A stretch of DNA of 64,000 nucleotides from an uncultured Mycoplasmatota bacterium (GTDB taxonomy: Bacteria > Bacillota_I > Bacilli_A > RF39 > UBA660), in the NCBI GenBank assembly GCA_900547225.1, contig URFW01000001.1, positions 62,001-126,000 on the forward strand. The letters are read 5' to 3'. Shown in pieces: positions 40,165 through 49,179 of this stretch. Position 1 is the stretch's first letter. The number at the start of each line of letters is the position of its first letter. The notes beneath the pieces are model-generated. The model worked only from the letters and a program-made list of their open reading frames with translations. It had not been told where the DNA came from and searched no databases. Made by a program: the position numbers and the translations under genes.

Positions 40165-41100
40165 ATGAACTATTATAAAGAGATAAAGAATTTAATAGAA
40201 GAAAAAGAAGTAAATGATAAAGTTAGATACTTAGAAAGTAATAAAGAAACCATTAAGACTTATTATGAAATAGGAAGGCTTTTAATCGAAGCACAAGATG
40301 GCGAAGAAAAAGCTAAATATGGAGACGGATTAATAAAAAAGTGGTCTAGTGAACTATCTAGAGAATATGGAAAAGGTTATAATTTAACAAATCTAAAAAA
40401 TATGAGACAACTTTATTTGATAATTAAAAAAAGTCGCACACCGTGCGACCAATTAACCTTAACTTGGTCACACTGGCGTTATTTATTGCCATTAAAAAAT
40501 GAAAATGAACGTAATTATTACATAAATAGGTGTATTCAAAATAATTTATCCGTAAGAGGATTAATAAATGAAATAAAAACAAAATCATTTGATAGATTAT
40601 CTTATGCAGATAAGAAACACATAAAACTAATAACAGACAAAGAAACTAGTTTGGATATAAAAGATATGATACATGACCCAATATTAATAAATATAGATGA
40701 CAATGAAAAAATAAGTGAAAAGGTTTTAAAAAAATACATATTAAAAGAATTAGAACATTTCTTTTTAGAATTAGGTACTGGTTTTACCTTTGTAGGAAGC
40801 GAATATAAACTCTCATATGATAATAAAAATTATTACGTAGATTTATTACTGTTTAATTATAAACTAATCAGATACATAGTATGTGAACTTAAACTTGGTG
40901 AAATAAAGCCCAGAGATGTTACGCAAACAAAGGTGTATATGATGTTAACCGATAAGTTTTTAAAAAGAAGATTTCATAACGAAACAATAGGCATCATAAT
41001 AACACGTAAAAATGGTAAGTTAGCGTTAGAATACGTAAGTGATCCTAATATATTTGTTACAACGTATAGGCTATATAATAAGGTCTTAACTAACATATAA
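40165..41100 (+). CDS. DUF1016/YhcG-type PDDEXK nuclease-like protein
   Basis: The 311-residue protein matches the YhcG family: an N-terminal helical domain (about 1-150) with YYEIGRLLIEAQDGEEKAKYG and SWSHWRYLLPL (usually LSWTHYxxLLx), and a C-terminal PDDEXK nuclease-like domain (about 180-311) with GTGFTFVGSEYKLSYDNKNYY and DLLLFNYKLIRYIVCELKLGEIKP, where Asp and the E-x-K of CELK would be the catalytic residues. These proteins occur near restriction-modification and mobile genes and may act on DNA. ATG 40165 is chosen because GAAAGGAA lies before it; an in-frame ATG at 40126 precedes the putative TATAAT at 40134. It sits alone between surface genes. Confidence 0.82.
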   Translation: MNYYKEIKNLIEEKEVNDKVRYLESNKETIKTYYEIGRLLIEAQDGEEKAKYGDGLIKKWSSELSREYGKGYNLTNLKNMRQLYLIIKKSRTPCDQLTLTWSHWRYLLPLKNENERNYYINRCIQNNLSVRGLINEIKTKSFDRLSYADKKHIKLITDKETSLDIKDMIHDPILINIDDNEKISEKVLKKYILKELEHFFLELGTGFTFVGSEYKLSYDNKNYYVDLLLFNYKLIRYIVCELKLGEIKPRDVTQTKVYMMLTDKFLKRRFHNETIGIIITRKNGKLALEYVSDPNIFVTTYRLYNKVLTNI

Positions 41101-41131
41101 ATTAAAATTTATATACAATTTCTTCTTTATT

Positions 41132-41140
41132 TGCTATAAT
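41132..41140 (+). promoter_or_regulatory. Extended -10 promoter of 41160 gene
   Basis: TGCTATAAT fits the extended -10 consensus 20 bases before the start codon; the leader would be about ten bases. Confidence 0.5.
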
Positions 41141-41159
41141 CAAGTTAGGTGAAAAATAT

Positions 41160-41630
41160 ATGAAAAAGGTAATTTTTATATCAAGTATGGGTGGTCATTT
41201 AACAGAACTTATGCAACTTAAAAGCATCTTTAAAGATTATGACTACAAACTTGTAACAGAAAAACATAAATCTACAGTTGGGCTTAAAGCAAGATATAAA
41301 AGTAAAATAGATTATCTTCTAACCGGTAATAAAGATCATATATTAAGGTATATTTGGGTATTACCATATAACGTGATAAAAAGTCTTATTTTATTTTTAA
41401 AATTTAAACCAGATGTAATTGTTACAACAGGAGCTCACACGTGTGTTGCAATGTGTTACATTGCTAAAATATTTAAGAGAAAAGTTATTTACATTGAATC
41501 ATTTGCAAACATTGAAACAAAAACGTTAACAGGAAAATTAATATATCCTATAGCGGACGTGTTCGTTGTTCAGTGGCATTCAATGCTTAAATTATATCCA
41601 AAAGCTAAATATGAAGGGTGGATATTTTAA
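41160..41630 (+). CDS. Alg14-like subunit of a UDP-sugar glycosyltransferase (PssD/Cps14F type)
   Basis: The 156-residue protein opens with KKVIFISSMGGHLTELMQL, the nucleotide-sugar-binding GGHLxE motif of Alg14 and its bacterial relatives, has a membrane-associated hydrophobic stretch around 62-82, and ends with VFVVQWHSMLKLYPKAKYEG. Alg14-like proteins recruit the Alg13-like catalytic partner to the membrane to make a beta-1,4 sugar linkage on a lipid carrier, as in Cps14F/Cps14G. The partner follows with a one-base overlap (TAATG). Length is typical. It is the first gene of a polysaccharide assembly block and depends on the short-leader promoter at 41132. Confidence 0.88.
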   Translation: MKKVIFISSMGGHLTELMQLKSIFKDYDYKLVTEKHKSTVGLKARYKSKIDYLLTGNKDHILRYIWVLPYNVIKSLILFLKFKPDVIVTTGAHTCVAMCYIAKIFKRKVIYIESFANIETKTLTGKLIYPIADVFVVQWHSMLKLYPKAKYEGWIF

Positions 41631-42109
41631 TGATATTAGTATTATTAGGAACTCAAGATAAGCCTTTTTTAAGATTGCTTAAAATGGTTTCAAAAGAAAT
41701 AGATAAAGGTAACATAAAAGAAAAAGTAGTAGCGCAAACCGGATATACAGCTTTTTCAGATAAAAATATGGAATCATTTGATTTTAAAAACAAAGAAGAA
41801 ATAGAAAAACTAATTGATAAGGCTAGAATAATAATCACACATGCTGGTGTTGGGACAATAACGGAGTGCCTAGAAAAAGGAAAAAAGATAATCGTTGTAC
41901 CAAGATTAAAAAAATACCTAGAGCACACAAATGATCATCAAATGCAAATAACAAAGGAATTTGAAATGAAAGGTTATGTTATTGCACTATATGATAAGTC
42001 GAGATTATCGGCTGCTTTAGAGAAAATAAAAACTTTTAAACCAAAAAAGTATGAATCAAATAGTGAAAACTTTAGGATGAAAATTAAAGATTACATAGAT
42101 AATATCTAA
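41630..42109 (+). CDS. Alg13-like subunit of a UDP-sugar glycosyltransferase (PssE/Cps14G type)
   Basis: The 159-residue protein starts MILVLLGTQDKPFLRLL and carries IITHAGVGTITECLEKGKKI (about 73-92) and VPRLKKYLEHTNDHQMQITK (about 94-113), which are the UDP-sugar-binding loops of GT28/Alg13 proteins, including the HAGxGT and HxxxHQ signatures. With the Alg14-like protein it forms a two-subunit transferase that adds a sugar to a polyprenol-linked acceptor. The ATG at 41630 overlaps the previous stop codon by one base, so translation is coupled; an earlier GTG at 41618 is less likely. A hairpin terminator follows at 42108. Confidence 0.88.
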   Translation: MILVLLGTQDKPFLRLLKMVSKEIDKGNIKEKVVAQTGYTAFSDKNMESFDFKNKEEIEKLIDKARIIITHAGVGTITECLEKGKKIIVVPRLKKYLEHTNDHQMQITKEFEMKGYVIALYDKSRLSAALEKIKTFKPKKYESNSENFRMKIKDYIDNI

Positions 42110-42135
42110 AGAATATGATGAGTCATATTCTTTTA
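42108..42135 (+). terminator. Terminator after Alg13-like gene
   Basis: AAAGAATATGA (42108-42118) pairs with TCATATTCTTT (42123-42133) around TGAG; the T tail is short. Confidence 0.7.
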
Positions 42136-42203
42136 CTTTACACTTAATTTATAAATTTTTGACGTTTTATAATTACTTTAGTATAATTAAGGAGGTGATA
42201 TAA

Positions 42204-43331
42204 ATGAAAAAAGTAACTATTTTAGCACTCCATTTAGGTTATGGAGGTATTGAAAACGCAGTTGCAACATTAGCAAATCTTTTATGTGAAAAATATGAAG
42301 TTGAAATATTATCGGTATATAGACTATATAACGAGCCAGTTTTTGATATTGATGAAAGAGTAAAAATAAGATATATTTCTAATATTAAACCAAATAAAAA
42401 AGAAATGAAATTTTACTTAGAAAAGAAAAATTTCAAAATGTTTTTTAAGGGAATTGGTAAATCATTAGAAACTGGATTTGTTAAATATATTAAAACTGCA
42501 AGCGTACTTAGAAAACTTGATTGCGATGTCATAATTTCTACACGTACAGTTCATAATATGTTAGTATCTAAGTTTGCTCCTAAAAAAATAAGAAAAATAG
42601 CTTGGGAACATAACCATCATAATAATAACAAGAAATACATAAACTCATTAGTTAAATCTTGTAAGGGAGTTAATAACTTAGTTTTGGTTTCAAATGAACT
42701 TACTAAATTTTATGGTAATTACTTAGGAAAAAAAGCGGTTTATATTCCAAACTGTCTTGATAAGCTTCCTAATAAATTATCTAAGTTAGATAGCGAAAAC
42801 TTAATATCAGTAGGTAGGTTATCAAAGGAAAAAGGTTTTGATGATTTGCTTAAGTTATTTAAAACACTTAGTATAAAACATCCTAATTGGAAACTAAACA
42901 TTGTTGGTGATGGAATGGAAAGAGGAAATCTTCTAGAACTTGCAGAAGAATTAAAACTAGGAGATAAAGTAATATTTCACGGATATCAAAATAAAGAATA
43001 CATAAATGAACTACTTTTAAATAGTTCAATATACGTTATGACGTCTCATACCGAGAGCTTTGGTCTTGTTTTAATAGAAGCTATGAGCTACGGAATTCCT
43101 TGTCTTTCATATACGTCAGCACAAGGAGCAAACGAAATAATAGAAAACGGAAAAAGTGGTTATTTAATTGAAAACAGAGATTCTAGCGAAATGGTAAGTA
43201 AAATAGACTTATTAATTACTGATGAAAAACTAAGAAAAAAAATAGGAAAAGAAGCAAGATGTCGTGCTAAAGATTTTAGCGGCGAAGTAGTTCTTGAAAA
43301 ATGGAGCAAATTAATTAATAAAAGAAAGTAG
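42204..43331 (+). CDS. GT4 family glycosyltransferase
   Basis: The 375-residue protein is a GT-B fold transferase of family 4. The N-terminal half has LHLGYGGIENAVATLANLL, with the glycine-rich acceptor loop, and the C-terminal half has LISVGRLSKEKGFDDLLKLF, IVGDGMERGNLLELAEEL and HTESFGLVLIEAMSYGIPC (about 280-298), the E-x7-E region that binds the nucleotide sugar. It would transfer a sugar to the growing lipid-linked polysaccharide in the cytoplasm. GGAGGTGATATAA before the ATG is a strong ribosome binding site. A GT2 gene follows after 16 bases, so both are cotranscribed. Confidence 0.9.
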   Translation: MKKVTILALHLGYGGIENAVATLANLLCEKYEVEILSVYRLYNEPVFDIDERVKIRYISNIKPNKKEMKFYLEKKNFKMFFKGIGKSLETGFVKYIKTASVLRKLDCDVIISTRTVHNMLVSKFAPKKIRKIAWEHNHHNNNKKYINSLVKSCKGVNNLVLVSNELTKFYGNYLGKKAVYIPNCLDKLPNKLSKLDSENLISVGRLSKEKGFDDLLKLFKTLSIKHPNWKLNIVGDGMERGNLLELAEELKLGDKVIFHGYQNKEYINELLLNSSIYVMTSHTESFGLVLIEAMSYGIPCLSYTSAQGANEIIENGKSGYLIENRDSSEMVSKIDLLITDEKLRKKIGKEARCRAKDFSGEVVLEKWSKLINKRK

Positions 43332-43347
43332 AAAGTAGGCGGTAAAT

Positions 43348-44256
43348 ATGAAATTATCTGTTGTAGTACCTTGTTATAATGAAGTAGCAAACGTAAGTGA
43401 ATTCGAAAGTGAGTTATCTAAAACGCTTTTAAAAGAAAAAATAACTTACGAAATAATATTTGTAGATGATGGAAGTACGGATGACACTTATAATAAATTA
43501 TCCTCACTTAATAAAGCAAATAAAAACGTAAAAGTAATTAGATTTTCAAGAAATTTTGGAAAAGAATCTGCTATGCTTGCGGGACTTAAAAATGCAAGTG
43601 GAAGTTATGTTGCAATAATGGATGCTGATTTACAGCACACACCAGAAATGCTCATTTTAATGTATAAAAAGTTAATTAATGATGATAGTTTTGATTGCTG
43701 CTGTGCATATAAATCAAACAGGGAAGATGAAGGCTCTTTAAAAAGAACTTTAACTTCATTATTTTATAAAATAAATAATAAAATATCAGACGTTAAATTA
43801 CTACCTGGGGCAAGTGACTTTAGGGTGTTTAAAAAGTCAGTTTGTGATGCTATTACATCTCTTGATGAAAAAACAAGATTTCTAAAGGGAATGTTTTCAT
43901 GGGTAGGATTTAACACGATATATGTTCCTTACATGCCAGAAAAAAGAATGTATGGAACTTCTAAATGGTCATTATTTAAACTACTTAAGTATTCACTTGG
44001 AGGAATAATATCGTTTTCAACTAAACCTATAAAATCAGTATTTATAATTGGTGTGCTTGCACTTATAGTTGGATTACTTAACTTTATTTTAATGGGCAAT
44101 TTAGCTAATAGAACGATAATTTTATTTATCTCTCTTATTATGTTATCCATTGGCATAATATCGCTTTATGTATCTAGAATATACAGTAATATTTTAAATA
44201 GACCTTGCTATATAATAAAAGAAAAATTAGGATTTAACGATAAAAGTTCAAAGTAA
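43348..44256 (+). CDS. GT2 family glycosyltransferase with membrane domain (GtrB/DPM-like)
   Basis: The 302-residue protein has a GT2 domain (about 1-215) with VVPCYNEVANVSEFE, FVDDGSTDDTY, NFGKESAMLAGLKNASG and MDADLQHTPE, where DADLQ carries the metal-binding Asp pair, and two C-terminal membrane helices (about 228-250 and 262-284). This is the layout of GtrB/dolichol-phosphate mannosyltransferase-type enzymes, which load a sugar from a nucleotide donor onto undecaprenyl phosphate for use outside the cell. It follows the GT4 gene closely and precedes a TagO/WecA-like gene. The donor sugar cannot be predicted. Confidence 0.9.
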   Translation: MKLSVVVPCYNEVANVSEFESELSKTLLKEKITYEIIFVDDGSTDDTYNKLSSLNKANKNVKVIRFSRNFGKESAMLAGLKNASGSYVAIMDADLQHTPEMLILMYKKLINDDSFDCCCAYKSNREDEGSLKRTLTSLFYKINNKISDVKLLPGASDFRVFKKSVCDAITSLDEKTRFLKGMFSWVGFNTIYVPYMPEKRMYGTSKWSLFKLLKYSLGGIISFSTKPIKSVFIIGVLALIVGLLNFILMGNLANRTIILFISLIMLSIGIISLYVSRIYSNILNRPCYIIKEKLGFNDKSSK

Positions 44257-44321
44257 ATGTTAAAAATAGTATTTGGCTGTTTTTCTAATTTATGATAAAC
44301 TAATGATAGTGGTGATTTATT

Positions 44322-45449
44322 ATGCAAAATGAAATATTTGAAGTATTAAAAATAGTTGTTATAGTAGCAGTCTTTACGGCACTACTTTTTCCAATGGTAA
44401 AATGGATTAGTTATCACGTTGGAGCACTTGATTATCCAAATGAAAGAAAGGTTCATAAAAAACCAATGCCAGTTATGGGTGGTCTTATGATATACCTAGG
44501 TTTCTTGTTTGGATATATGCTTTTTGCACCTCAAAGTACTCAGATGTTAGCTATTTTAATAGCAAGCTTTATAGTGGTAATAACCGGAATACTAGACGTT
44601 ATAAAGCCTCTTCGTGCAAGAGAAAAATTAGTAGGTCAGGTAGTTGCAGCTTTAATAATAGTTTTTTATGGAAAGATACTTTTAAATGATATATCATTTT
44701 TTGGATATTATTTTGACTTTGGATGGCTTGCTTATCCAATTACAATAGTGTTTATTGTAGCTGTTATGAATTGTATTAACTTAATAGATGGTTTAGATGG
44801 ACTAGCAGATGGTATATCAATGATATTCTTTATAACGATAGGGGTTTTAGCATTTATTATGCATAACTTAGGAAGCCTTGAAATTACTATTGCCTTTATT
44901 ATGATAGGAGCTTGTCTTGGATTTTTAATATTTAACTTTAATCCTGCTAAAATATTTATGGGTGAGATAGGTTCTATGTTTTTAGGATTTATGATAGCGG
45001 TTGTTTGTCTTTTAGGATTTAAGGCGGTAACCCTTACATCACTTGTTGTTCCAATGCTTATTTTGGCAATTCCGATACTCGATACTTTATTTGCAATCCT
45101 AAGAAGAATTATTCATCATAAGCCAATATATGAAGCAGACAGGCAGCATCTTCATCATCAACTTTTAAATAAGAAATTCTCACAGAAAACAACCGTTTTA
45201 ATAATATATGCGGTAAGTATTTTGTTTTCTTCAGCATCCGTTTTTTATGTATTAAAAGATAGAAAAATAGGCGCAATAATATACATCATTTTAGTGCTTC
45301 TTATAACCTGGGTCGTTTTAGCGACTAACATAGTTACTGATAACGCAAAGTTAAATTTAAAGAAAATACATTTTCCAGTAAAGAAAAAAGACAACGTAAA
45401 AAAGAAAACTTTAAACAAAAAGAAAAAGGTAAATAAGGCCAAGAAATAA
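44322..45449 (+). CDS. TagO/WecA-like polyprenyl-phosphate sugar-1-phosphate transferase
   Basis: The 375-residue protein has about ten membrane helices. It transfers a sugar-1-phosphate, usually GlcNAc-1-P, from a UDP donor to undecaprenyl phosphate, the first step of wall teichoic acid or related polymers. Family motifs are HKKPMPVMGGLMIYLG (about 44-59), MNCINLIDGLDGLADG (about 148-163), NFNPAKIFMGEIGS (about 205-218, FMGDxGS in most) and DRQHLHHQLLNK (about 272-283, the HxxxH site). The usual DD pair after the second helix is LDV in TGILDVIKPLRAREKLVGQ, so its second Asp is lost, and the later FMGDxGS is FMGEIGS. A basic Lys-rich tail (about 345-375) ends the protein. Confidence 0.85.
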   Translation: MQNEIFEVLKIVVIVAVFTALLFPMVKWISYHVGALDYPNERKVHKKPMPVMGGLMIYLGFLFGYMLFAPQSTQMLAILIASFIVVITGILDVIKPLRAREKLVGQVVAALIIVFYGKILLNDISFFGYYFDFGWLAYPITIVFIVAVMNCINLIDGLDGLADGISMIFFITIGVLAFIMHNLGSLEITIAFIMIGACLGFLIFNFNPAKIFMGEIGSMFLGFMIAVVCLLGFKAVTLTSLVVPMLILAIPILDTLFAILRRIIHHKPIYEADRQHLHHQLLNKKFSQKTTVLIIYAVSILFSSASVFYVLKDRKIGAIIYIILVLLITWVVLATNIVTDNAKLNLKKIHFPVKKKDNVKKKTLNKKKKVNKAKK

Positions 45450-45464
45450 TTACTTGGTCTTTTT
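45437..45464 (+). terminator. Terminator after TagO-like gene
   Basis: GGCCAAG (45437-45443) pairs with CTTGGTC (45453-45459), followed by TTTTT; it overlaps the last codons. Confidence 0.75.
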
Positions 45465-45467
45465 CAT

Positions 45468-45497
45468 TTGACTTTTATACTGAGTTTTTGTTATTAT
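45468..45497 (+). promoter_or_regulatory. Promoter of 45524 gene
   Basis: TTGACT (45468-45473) and TATTAT (45492-45497), spacer 18. Confidence 0.5.
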
Positions 45498-45523
45498 ATA
45501 TTCTACTTATTGGAGGAAATTAT

Positions 45524-45979
45524 ATGAGATCAAAAATCGAAGAAAGTTGTAGAATATTAGGACTTGATAGTACTTATAGTTTTTCACAGTTAGTTAGTGC
45601 ATACGTTAGAGTTTGTGCTTTAAAAGATGAAATTCCAGGACGTTATAAAAATGCTTTTTATATTCTTTATGAACATATTATTAATTTAACAACCGATCAA
45701 GGTATAATTAAAGAAATTATGTCACAAACTAAGTCCATTTCCCAAATGTCAGAAGAGTCTAGTTCAGAAAGATCAATGCTAAATGCTAGATTAAGAAACT
45801 TTTTATTAATCTATGATATAGAAAATGGTTTAGAAGAGCCAGAACAAAGATTGAATAGAATAAAAGAAAATTTGAGAAACGCACCATTTGATTATGAGAA
45901 TTATCCAAAAGAAACCCTTAGATTATGGGAGTTATATAGTGCGTATAAGGATGGATCAAGTATTATTAAATCAAAATAA
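45524..45979 (+). CDS. Hypothetical cytoplasmic protein
   Basis: The 151-residue protein has no signal peptide or membrane helix. It is mostly helical by composition, begins MRSKIEESCRILGLDSTYSF, and contains a Ser-rich stretch (MSEESSSERSMLNARLRNF, about 77-95). The opening resembles a J-domain-like or helical-bundle start (ILGLDSTYSFSQLVSAY), but the HPD tripeptide is missing. I do not recognise the family. ATG 45524 is chosen for the GGAGGAAA site before it; the in-frame ATG at 45488 overlaps the promoter. A clear terminator follows, so it is expressed alone. Confidence 0.65.
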   Translation: MRSKIEESCRILGLDSTYSFSQLVSAYVRVCALKDEIPGRYKNAFYILYEHIINLTTDQGIIKEIMSQTKSISQMSEESSSERSMLNARLRNFLLIYDIENGLEEPEQRLNRIKENLRNAPFDYENYPKETLRLWELYSAYKDGSSIIKSK

Positions 45980-45983
45980 ATGG

Positions 45984-46021
45984 GTTAATGTTCATCAAAA
46001 GTTGCACATTAACTTTTTTTT
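45984..46021 (+). terminator. Terminator after 45524 gene
   Basis: GTTAATGT (45984-45991) pairs with ACATTAAC (46006-46013), followed by eight Ts. Confidence 0.85.
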
Positions 46022-46051
46022 GTGGTATTATTAATAATAGGAGGAATTCTT

Positions 46052-46624
46052 ATGAACGGTAATGGCAAAATAAAATTTTATGGTATGGATGGTAGTTCAT
46101 TAATTGATATTGAAAATAATTCCACTGAAAAATTAGATGACTTAAAAGAAGTTAAAACATCTGAAAATTTTAATAGAGCATTAAAATCAGTGATGGAAAA
46201 AGATATAAATATTTTAAAATCCAAATTAACTAGTACAATAAAAGACATAAAAAAAAGATGTGCTAAGTGTGATTACTTTGATTTAGATCAAATAGATGAT
46301 AATATAAAAAGTATTGAATTTATAATAACACAAGTAGAAAATATAATAAGTGATTTAATAATAAAAAAGGATGGAATAAAAGTTGGTTTATTTTCATCTA
46401 ATAAAAAGGCAAAAAAAGACCAAATAAAAAAGTTGGAAGATACTATAATTTATATTTCCAATAGACAAAATGAAATAATAGGTATAAAAAATGAATATGA
46501 TAAATTAATCAGTAGAAATGAAAACATAACTGGTTTGGACTTCGAGGAAGTTAATGAGAAAAAAGAAGAGAAGGAAGATCCTTTAGAAAGAACAATAAAT
46601 TTTTACATGGCAAAGCAAGGCTGA
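46052..46624 (+). CDS. Hypothetical coiled-coil protein with CxxC
   Basis: The 190-residue protein is hydrophilic, rich in Lys, Glu, Ile and Asn, and predicted to be largely coiled coil over about 45-175. A CAKCDYFD segment (about 80-87) gives a CxxC pair within the coil. There is no signal peptide or membrane helix and I do not recognise the family. ATG 46052 follows AGGAGG; the in-frame GTG at 46022 has no site. It is placed 34 bases before a GT4 gene on the same strand, with no terminator between, so it may be cotranscribed with that gene, but a shared function is only a guess. Confidence 0.6.
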   Translation: MNGNGKIKFYGMDGSSLIDIENNSTEKLDDLKEVKTSENFNRALKSVMEKDINILKSKLTSTIKDIKKRCAKCDYFDLDQIDDNIKSIEFIITQVENIISDLIIKKDGIKVGLFSSNKKAKKDQIKKLEDTIIYISNRQNEIIGIKNEYDKLISRNENITGLDFEEVNEKKEEKEDPLERTINFYMAKQG

Positions 46625-46658
46625 TGCTTTGCTTTATATTTAAGAAAGCAGGATAATT

Positions 46659-47672
46659 ATGAAAGTACTTTTATATACTGAAAATGAAAAAATGATTGGA
46701 AAATCTGGACTTGGTAAAGCAATAAAACATCAAATGAAGGCACTTTCTTATGCAGGGGTACCTTACACAACTAATCCTTCTGATGACTATGATATACTTC
46801 ATATTAATACTTATTTTCCGAAGTCATATAGACTTGCTAAAAAAGCTAAAAAACGTGGTAAAAAAATAGTTTATCACGCCCATTCAACTGAAGAAGATTA
46901 TAAAAATGGTTTCATTTTAGCAAATAAGACGTCTAAGTTATTTAAAAAATGGTTAATTAAATGTTATAGTCTAGGTGATGTTATAGTAACACCAACACCT
47001 TATTCTAAAAGACTCTTAAAAGGCTATAAGGGGCTTACTGATAAGAAAATAGTAGATGTATCAAATGGTATAGAATTAGATTTCTTTAAGGAAGATAAGC
47101 ATCTTAAAAATGAGTTTAGAAAAAAGTATGGTTATAAAGATACTGATAAAGTTATTTTTGGAATAGGCCTTTACATCGAAAGAAAGGGAATAGTAGACTT
47201 TGTTGAACTAGCTAAAAGAATGAAAGAGTATAAATTTATTTGGTTTGGATATAGTCCTCTTGCAGCAGCAACTAAACCAGTAAAAAAAGCTGTTCATACA
47301 AAGCTTGATAATTTAACGTTTGCAGGCTACGTAGAACCATCTATGATTAAATCAGCAATGAACGGAGCGGACTTATTTTTATTCCCAACTCTTGAAGAGA
47401 CAGAAGGAATTCCTATAATAGAAGCTTGTGCATGTAAGTGTGATGCTATTATAAGAGATATTCCTATATTTGATGGTTGGCTTAAAGATGGTAAAAACGT
47501 ATATAAAGCAAAAGACGTAGATGAATTTGAAAGAAAGATAAGACTTTTCTTTGATGGTAAACTTAAGAGTTTAGCATCAAACTCATATGAAGTTGCAGAA
47601 GAAAGAGATTTAAAAAACATAGGAAATAAATTAAAAAACATATATGAAGAAGTAATGCACTCTAGCAAATAA
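46659..47672 (+). CDS. GT4 family glycosyltransferase (possible diglucosyl-diacylglycerol type)
   Basis: The 337-residue protein is a GT-B fold, family 4 transferase. ENEKMIGKSGLGKAIKHQMK (about 7-26) is the N-terminal glycine-rich acceptor loop, VSNGIELDFFKED marks the linker, FGIGLYIERKGIVDFVELAK (about 166-185) and LFLFPTLEETEGIPIIEACA (about 243-262) form the donor site with E-x7-E. The short length and the style resemble glycolipid-forming transferases such as processive diacylglycerol glucosyltransferases, but the acceptor is not certain. It could make the lipid anchor for lipoteichoic acid, which would link it to the LtaS-like enzyme at 30484. A strong terminator follows. Confidence 0.82.
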   Translation: MKVLLYTENEKMIGKSGLGKAIKHQMKALSYAGVPYTTNPSDDYDILHINTYFPKSYRLAKKAKKRGKKIVYHAHSTEEDYKNGFILANKTSKLFKKWLIKCYSLGDVIVTPTPYSKRLLKGYKGLTDKKIVDVSNGIELDFFKEDKHLKNEFRKKYGYKDTDKVIFGIGLYIERKGIVDFVELAKRMKEYKFIWFGYSPLAAATKPVKKAVHTKLDNLTFAGYVEPSMIKSAMNGADLFLFPTLEETEGIPIIEACACKCDAIIRDIPIFDGWLKDGKNVYKAKDVDEFERKIRLFFDGKLKSLASNSYEVAEERDLKNIGNKLKNIYEEVMHSSK

Positions 47673-47687
47673 TAGAGTGTTTTTTTT
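47658..47687 (+). terminator. Terminator after GT4 gene
   Basis: CACTCTA (47658-47664) pairs with TAGAGTG (47673-47679), followed by eight Ts. Confidence 0.9.
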
Positions 47688-47700
47688 GTAAAAAGATAAA

Positions 47701-47724
47701 AAAATGATTTTTTTTAATCATTTT
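47701..47724. terminator. Second hairpin, AAAATGATT / AATCATTTT
   Basis: Nine pairs around a six-T loop, just downstream of the terminator; the 3' side lacks a T tail in plus but has an A/T context. It may be a backup terminator or the end of a small mobile insertion that carries the ORF6N gene. Confidence 0.4.
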
Positions 47725-47772
47725 AGGGGGATTTTTTAAAAAGTGTCTAACTATAAATATGAAAGGAGATTT

Positions 47773-49033
47773 ATGATAGAGGAACAAATAGATATAAAAA
47801 ATTTAATATATGAAGTAGGTGGTAAAGAAGTAATGTTAGATAGTGATTTGGCATACCTATTAGGATATAAGAATGGAACTAAAGATTTAAATAAAATGGT
47901 AAAGAGAAATATTGATAAGTTTGATGATAAATTTTATTTTAGAATATCAAAAGATGATTATGACAAATTACTGAAAAATTATAGTTTGCGGTTCCAAAAA
48001 GAAAACACAAATAAAAGAAGATTCTCGCCATATGTATTTACAAAAAAAGGTGTAGAAACACTGCTTAAGTTAATTAAAAATAAAAATATTATGGTAAATA
48101 AAGAAGACGTAATAAAGGCTTTTGATAAAGAAAATAAATATTCTCGAAATCCAGTAAATATAAGAGATTTGATATATGAGATAGATGGTAAAGAAGTAAT
48201 GTTAGACAGTGATTTAGCATATCTTTATGGATGTAAAAATGGTACTAAAGAAATCAATCAGGCGGTTAAAAATAATCCTGAAAAATTTCCTGAAAGATAT
48301 TGTTTTAAAGTTCCTAAAGCGATAAACAATTTTAATTTGCGGTCAAAAATTTTGACCACAAATAATATGAATAGAAGTGTACCAACTTTATTTACAGAGC
48401 AGGGAATATATATGTTAGCAACTATTCTTAAAACCAAAAAAGCGGGCAGAAGCCACAATAAGAATAATGGATACCTTTGTTAACATGAGAAAACTTATAA
48501 ATCAAAACAAGGACATACTTAAAAGAATGATATCATACGAGAACAAAAACGATTATATAGAAAAAGCATTAAAAGAACAAAAAAATAGGATAGATGAACT
48601 ATTTAATAAATTCGAGAGAAAAGAAAGCGTTAAAAGCAAATTGTTTTTTAACGGACAAATATATGATTCATATAGTCTTTTAGTGGATATAATAACATCT
48701 TCAAAAGAAAATATGATTATAATAGATAACTATGTAGATAAAGTAGTATTAGATATATTATCAAAGAAAAATGATGGTGTAAATGTAACCATAGTAACAG
48801 ACAAAAACAAATGTAGATTAACTAATACGGATTTATTTAAGTTTAATAAAGAGTACCCAAAACTAGTAGTTATTTATGATAATACATTTCATGATAGGTT
48901 TATAATAATAGATGATAAAGACTTATATCATATAGGATCATCACTAAAAGATGTAGGATGTAAGACTTTTGCGATAAATAAAATAGAAGATAAAAGGATA
49001 CTTGTAAGTTTATTAGAAAACTATAATAAATAA
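47773..49033 (+). pseudogene. Tandem ORF6N-domain protein with C-terminal PLD-like region, frameshifted
   Basis: Two frames form one gene. The first (ATG 47773, AAAGGAG upstream) encodes two ORF6N domains in tandem, each with (EVGGKEVMLDSDLAYLLGYK and EIDGKEVMLDSDLAYLYGCK), and GIYMLATILKTKKA. At about 48442-48447 (GCGGGCAGAAG) the frame is lost and it stops at 48483. One base removed there would continue as AEATIRIMDTFVNMRKLINQ into the second frame (to 49033), which carries the usual C-terminal region with DSYSLLVDIITSSKENMIII and FHDRFIIIDD, resembling the phospholipase D-like half of such proteins. ORF6N/Rha-type genes are phage- and plasmid-related. It is either decayed or carries a sequencing indel. 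Confidence 0.75.
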
Positions 49034-49060
49034 AAACAAGTATTTTCACTTTTTATAATT

Positions 49061-49112
49061 AAATCTATTAAATACAATATTTAGTATTCACAAAAATATA
49101 ATAAACATATAA
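49061..49112. repeat. Degenerate copy of 49320-49370
   Basis: AAATCTATTAAATACAATAT and the following 30 bases align with 49320-49370 at roughly 80 percent with one gap. The second copy lies in the minus-strand Cys-tailed peptide gene, so this looks like the decayed remnant of a duplicated small gene. Confidence 0.5.
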
Positions 49113-49179
49113 ATTCAGAAAGTTTTATTCAAACTCTTAACGATTATTATGATTTATGATACTTTTTATATCGATTAGT

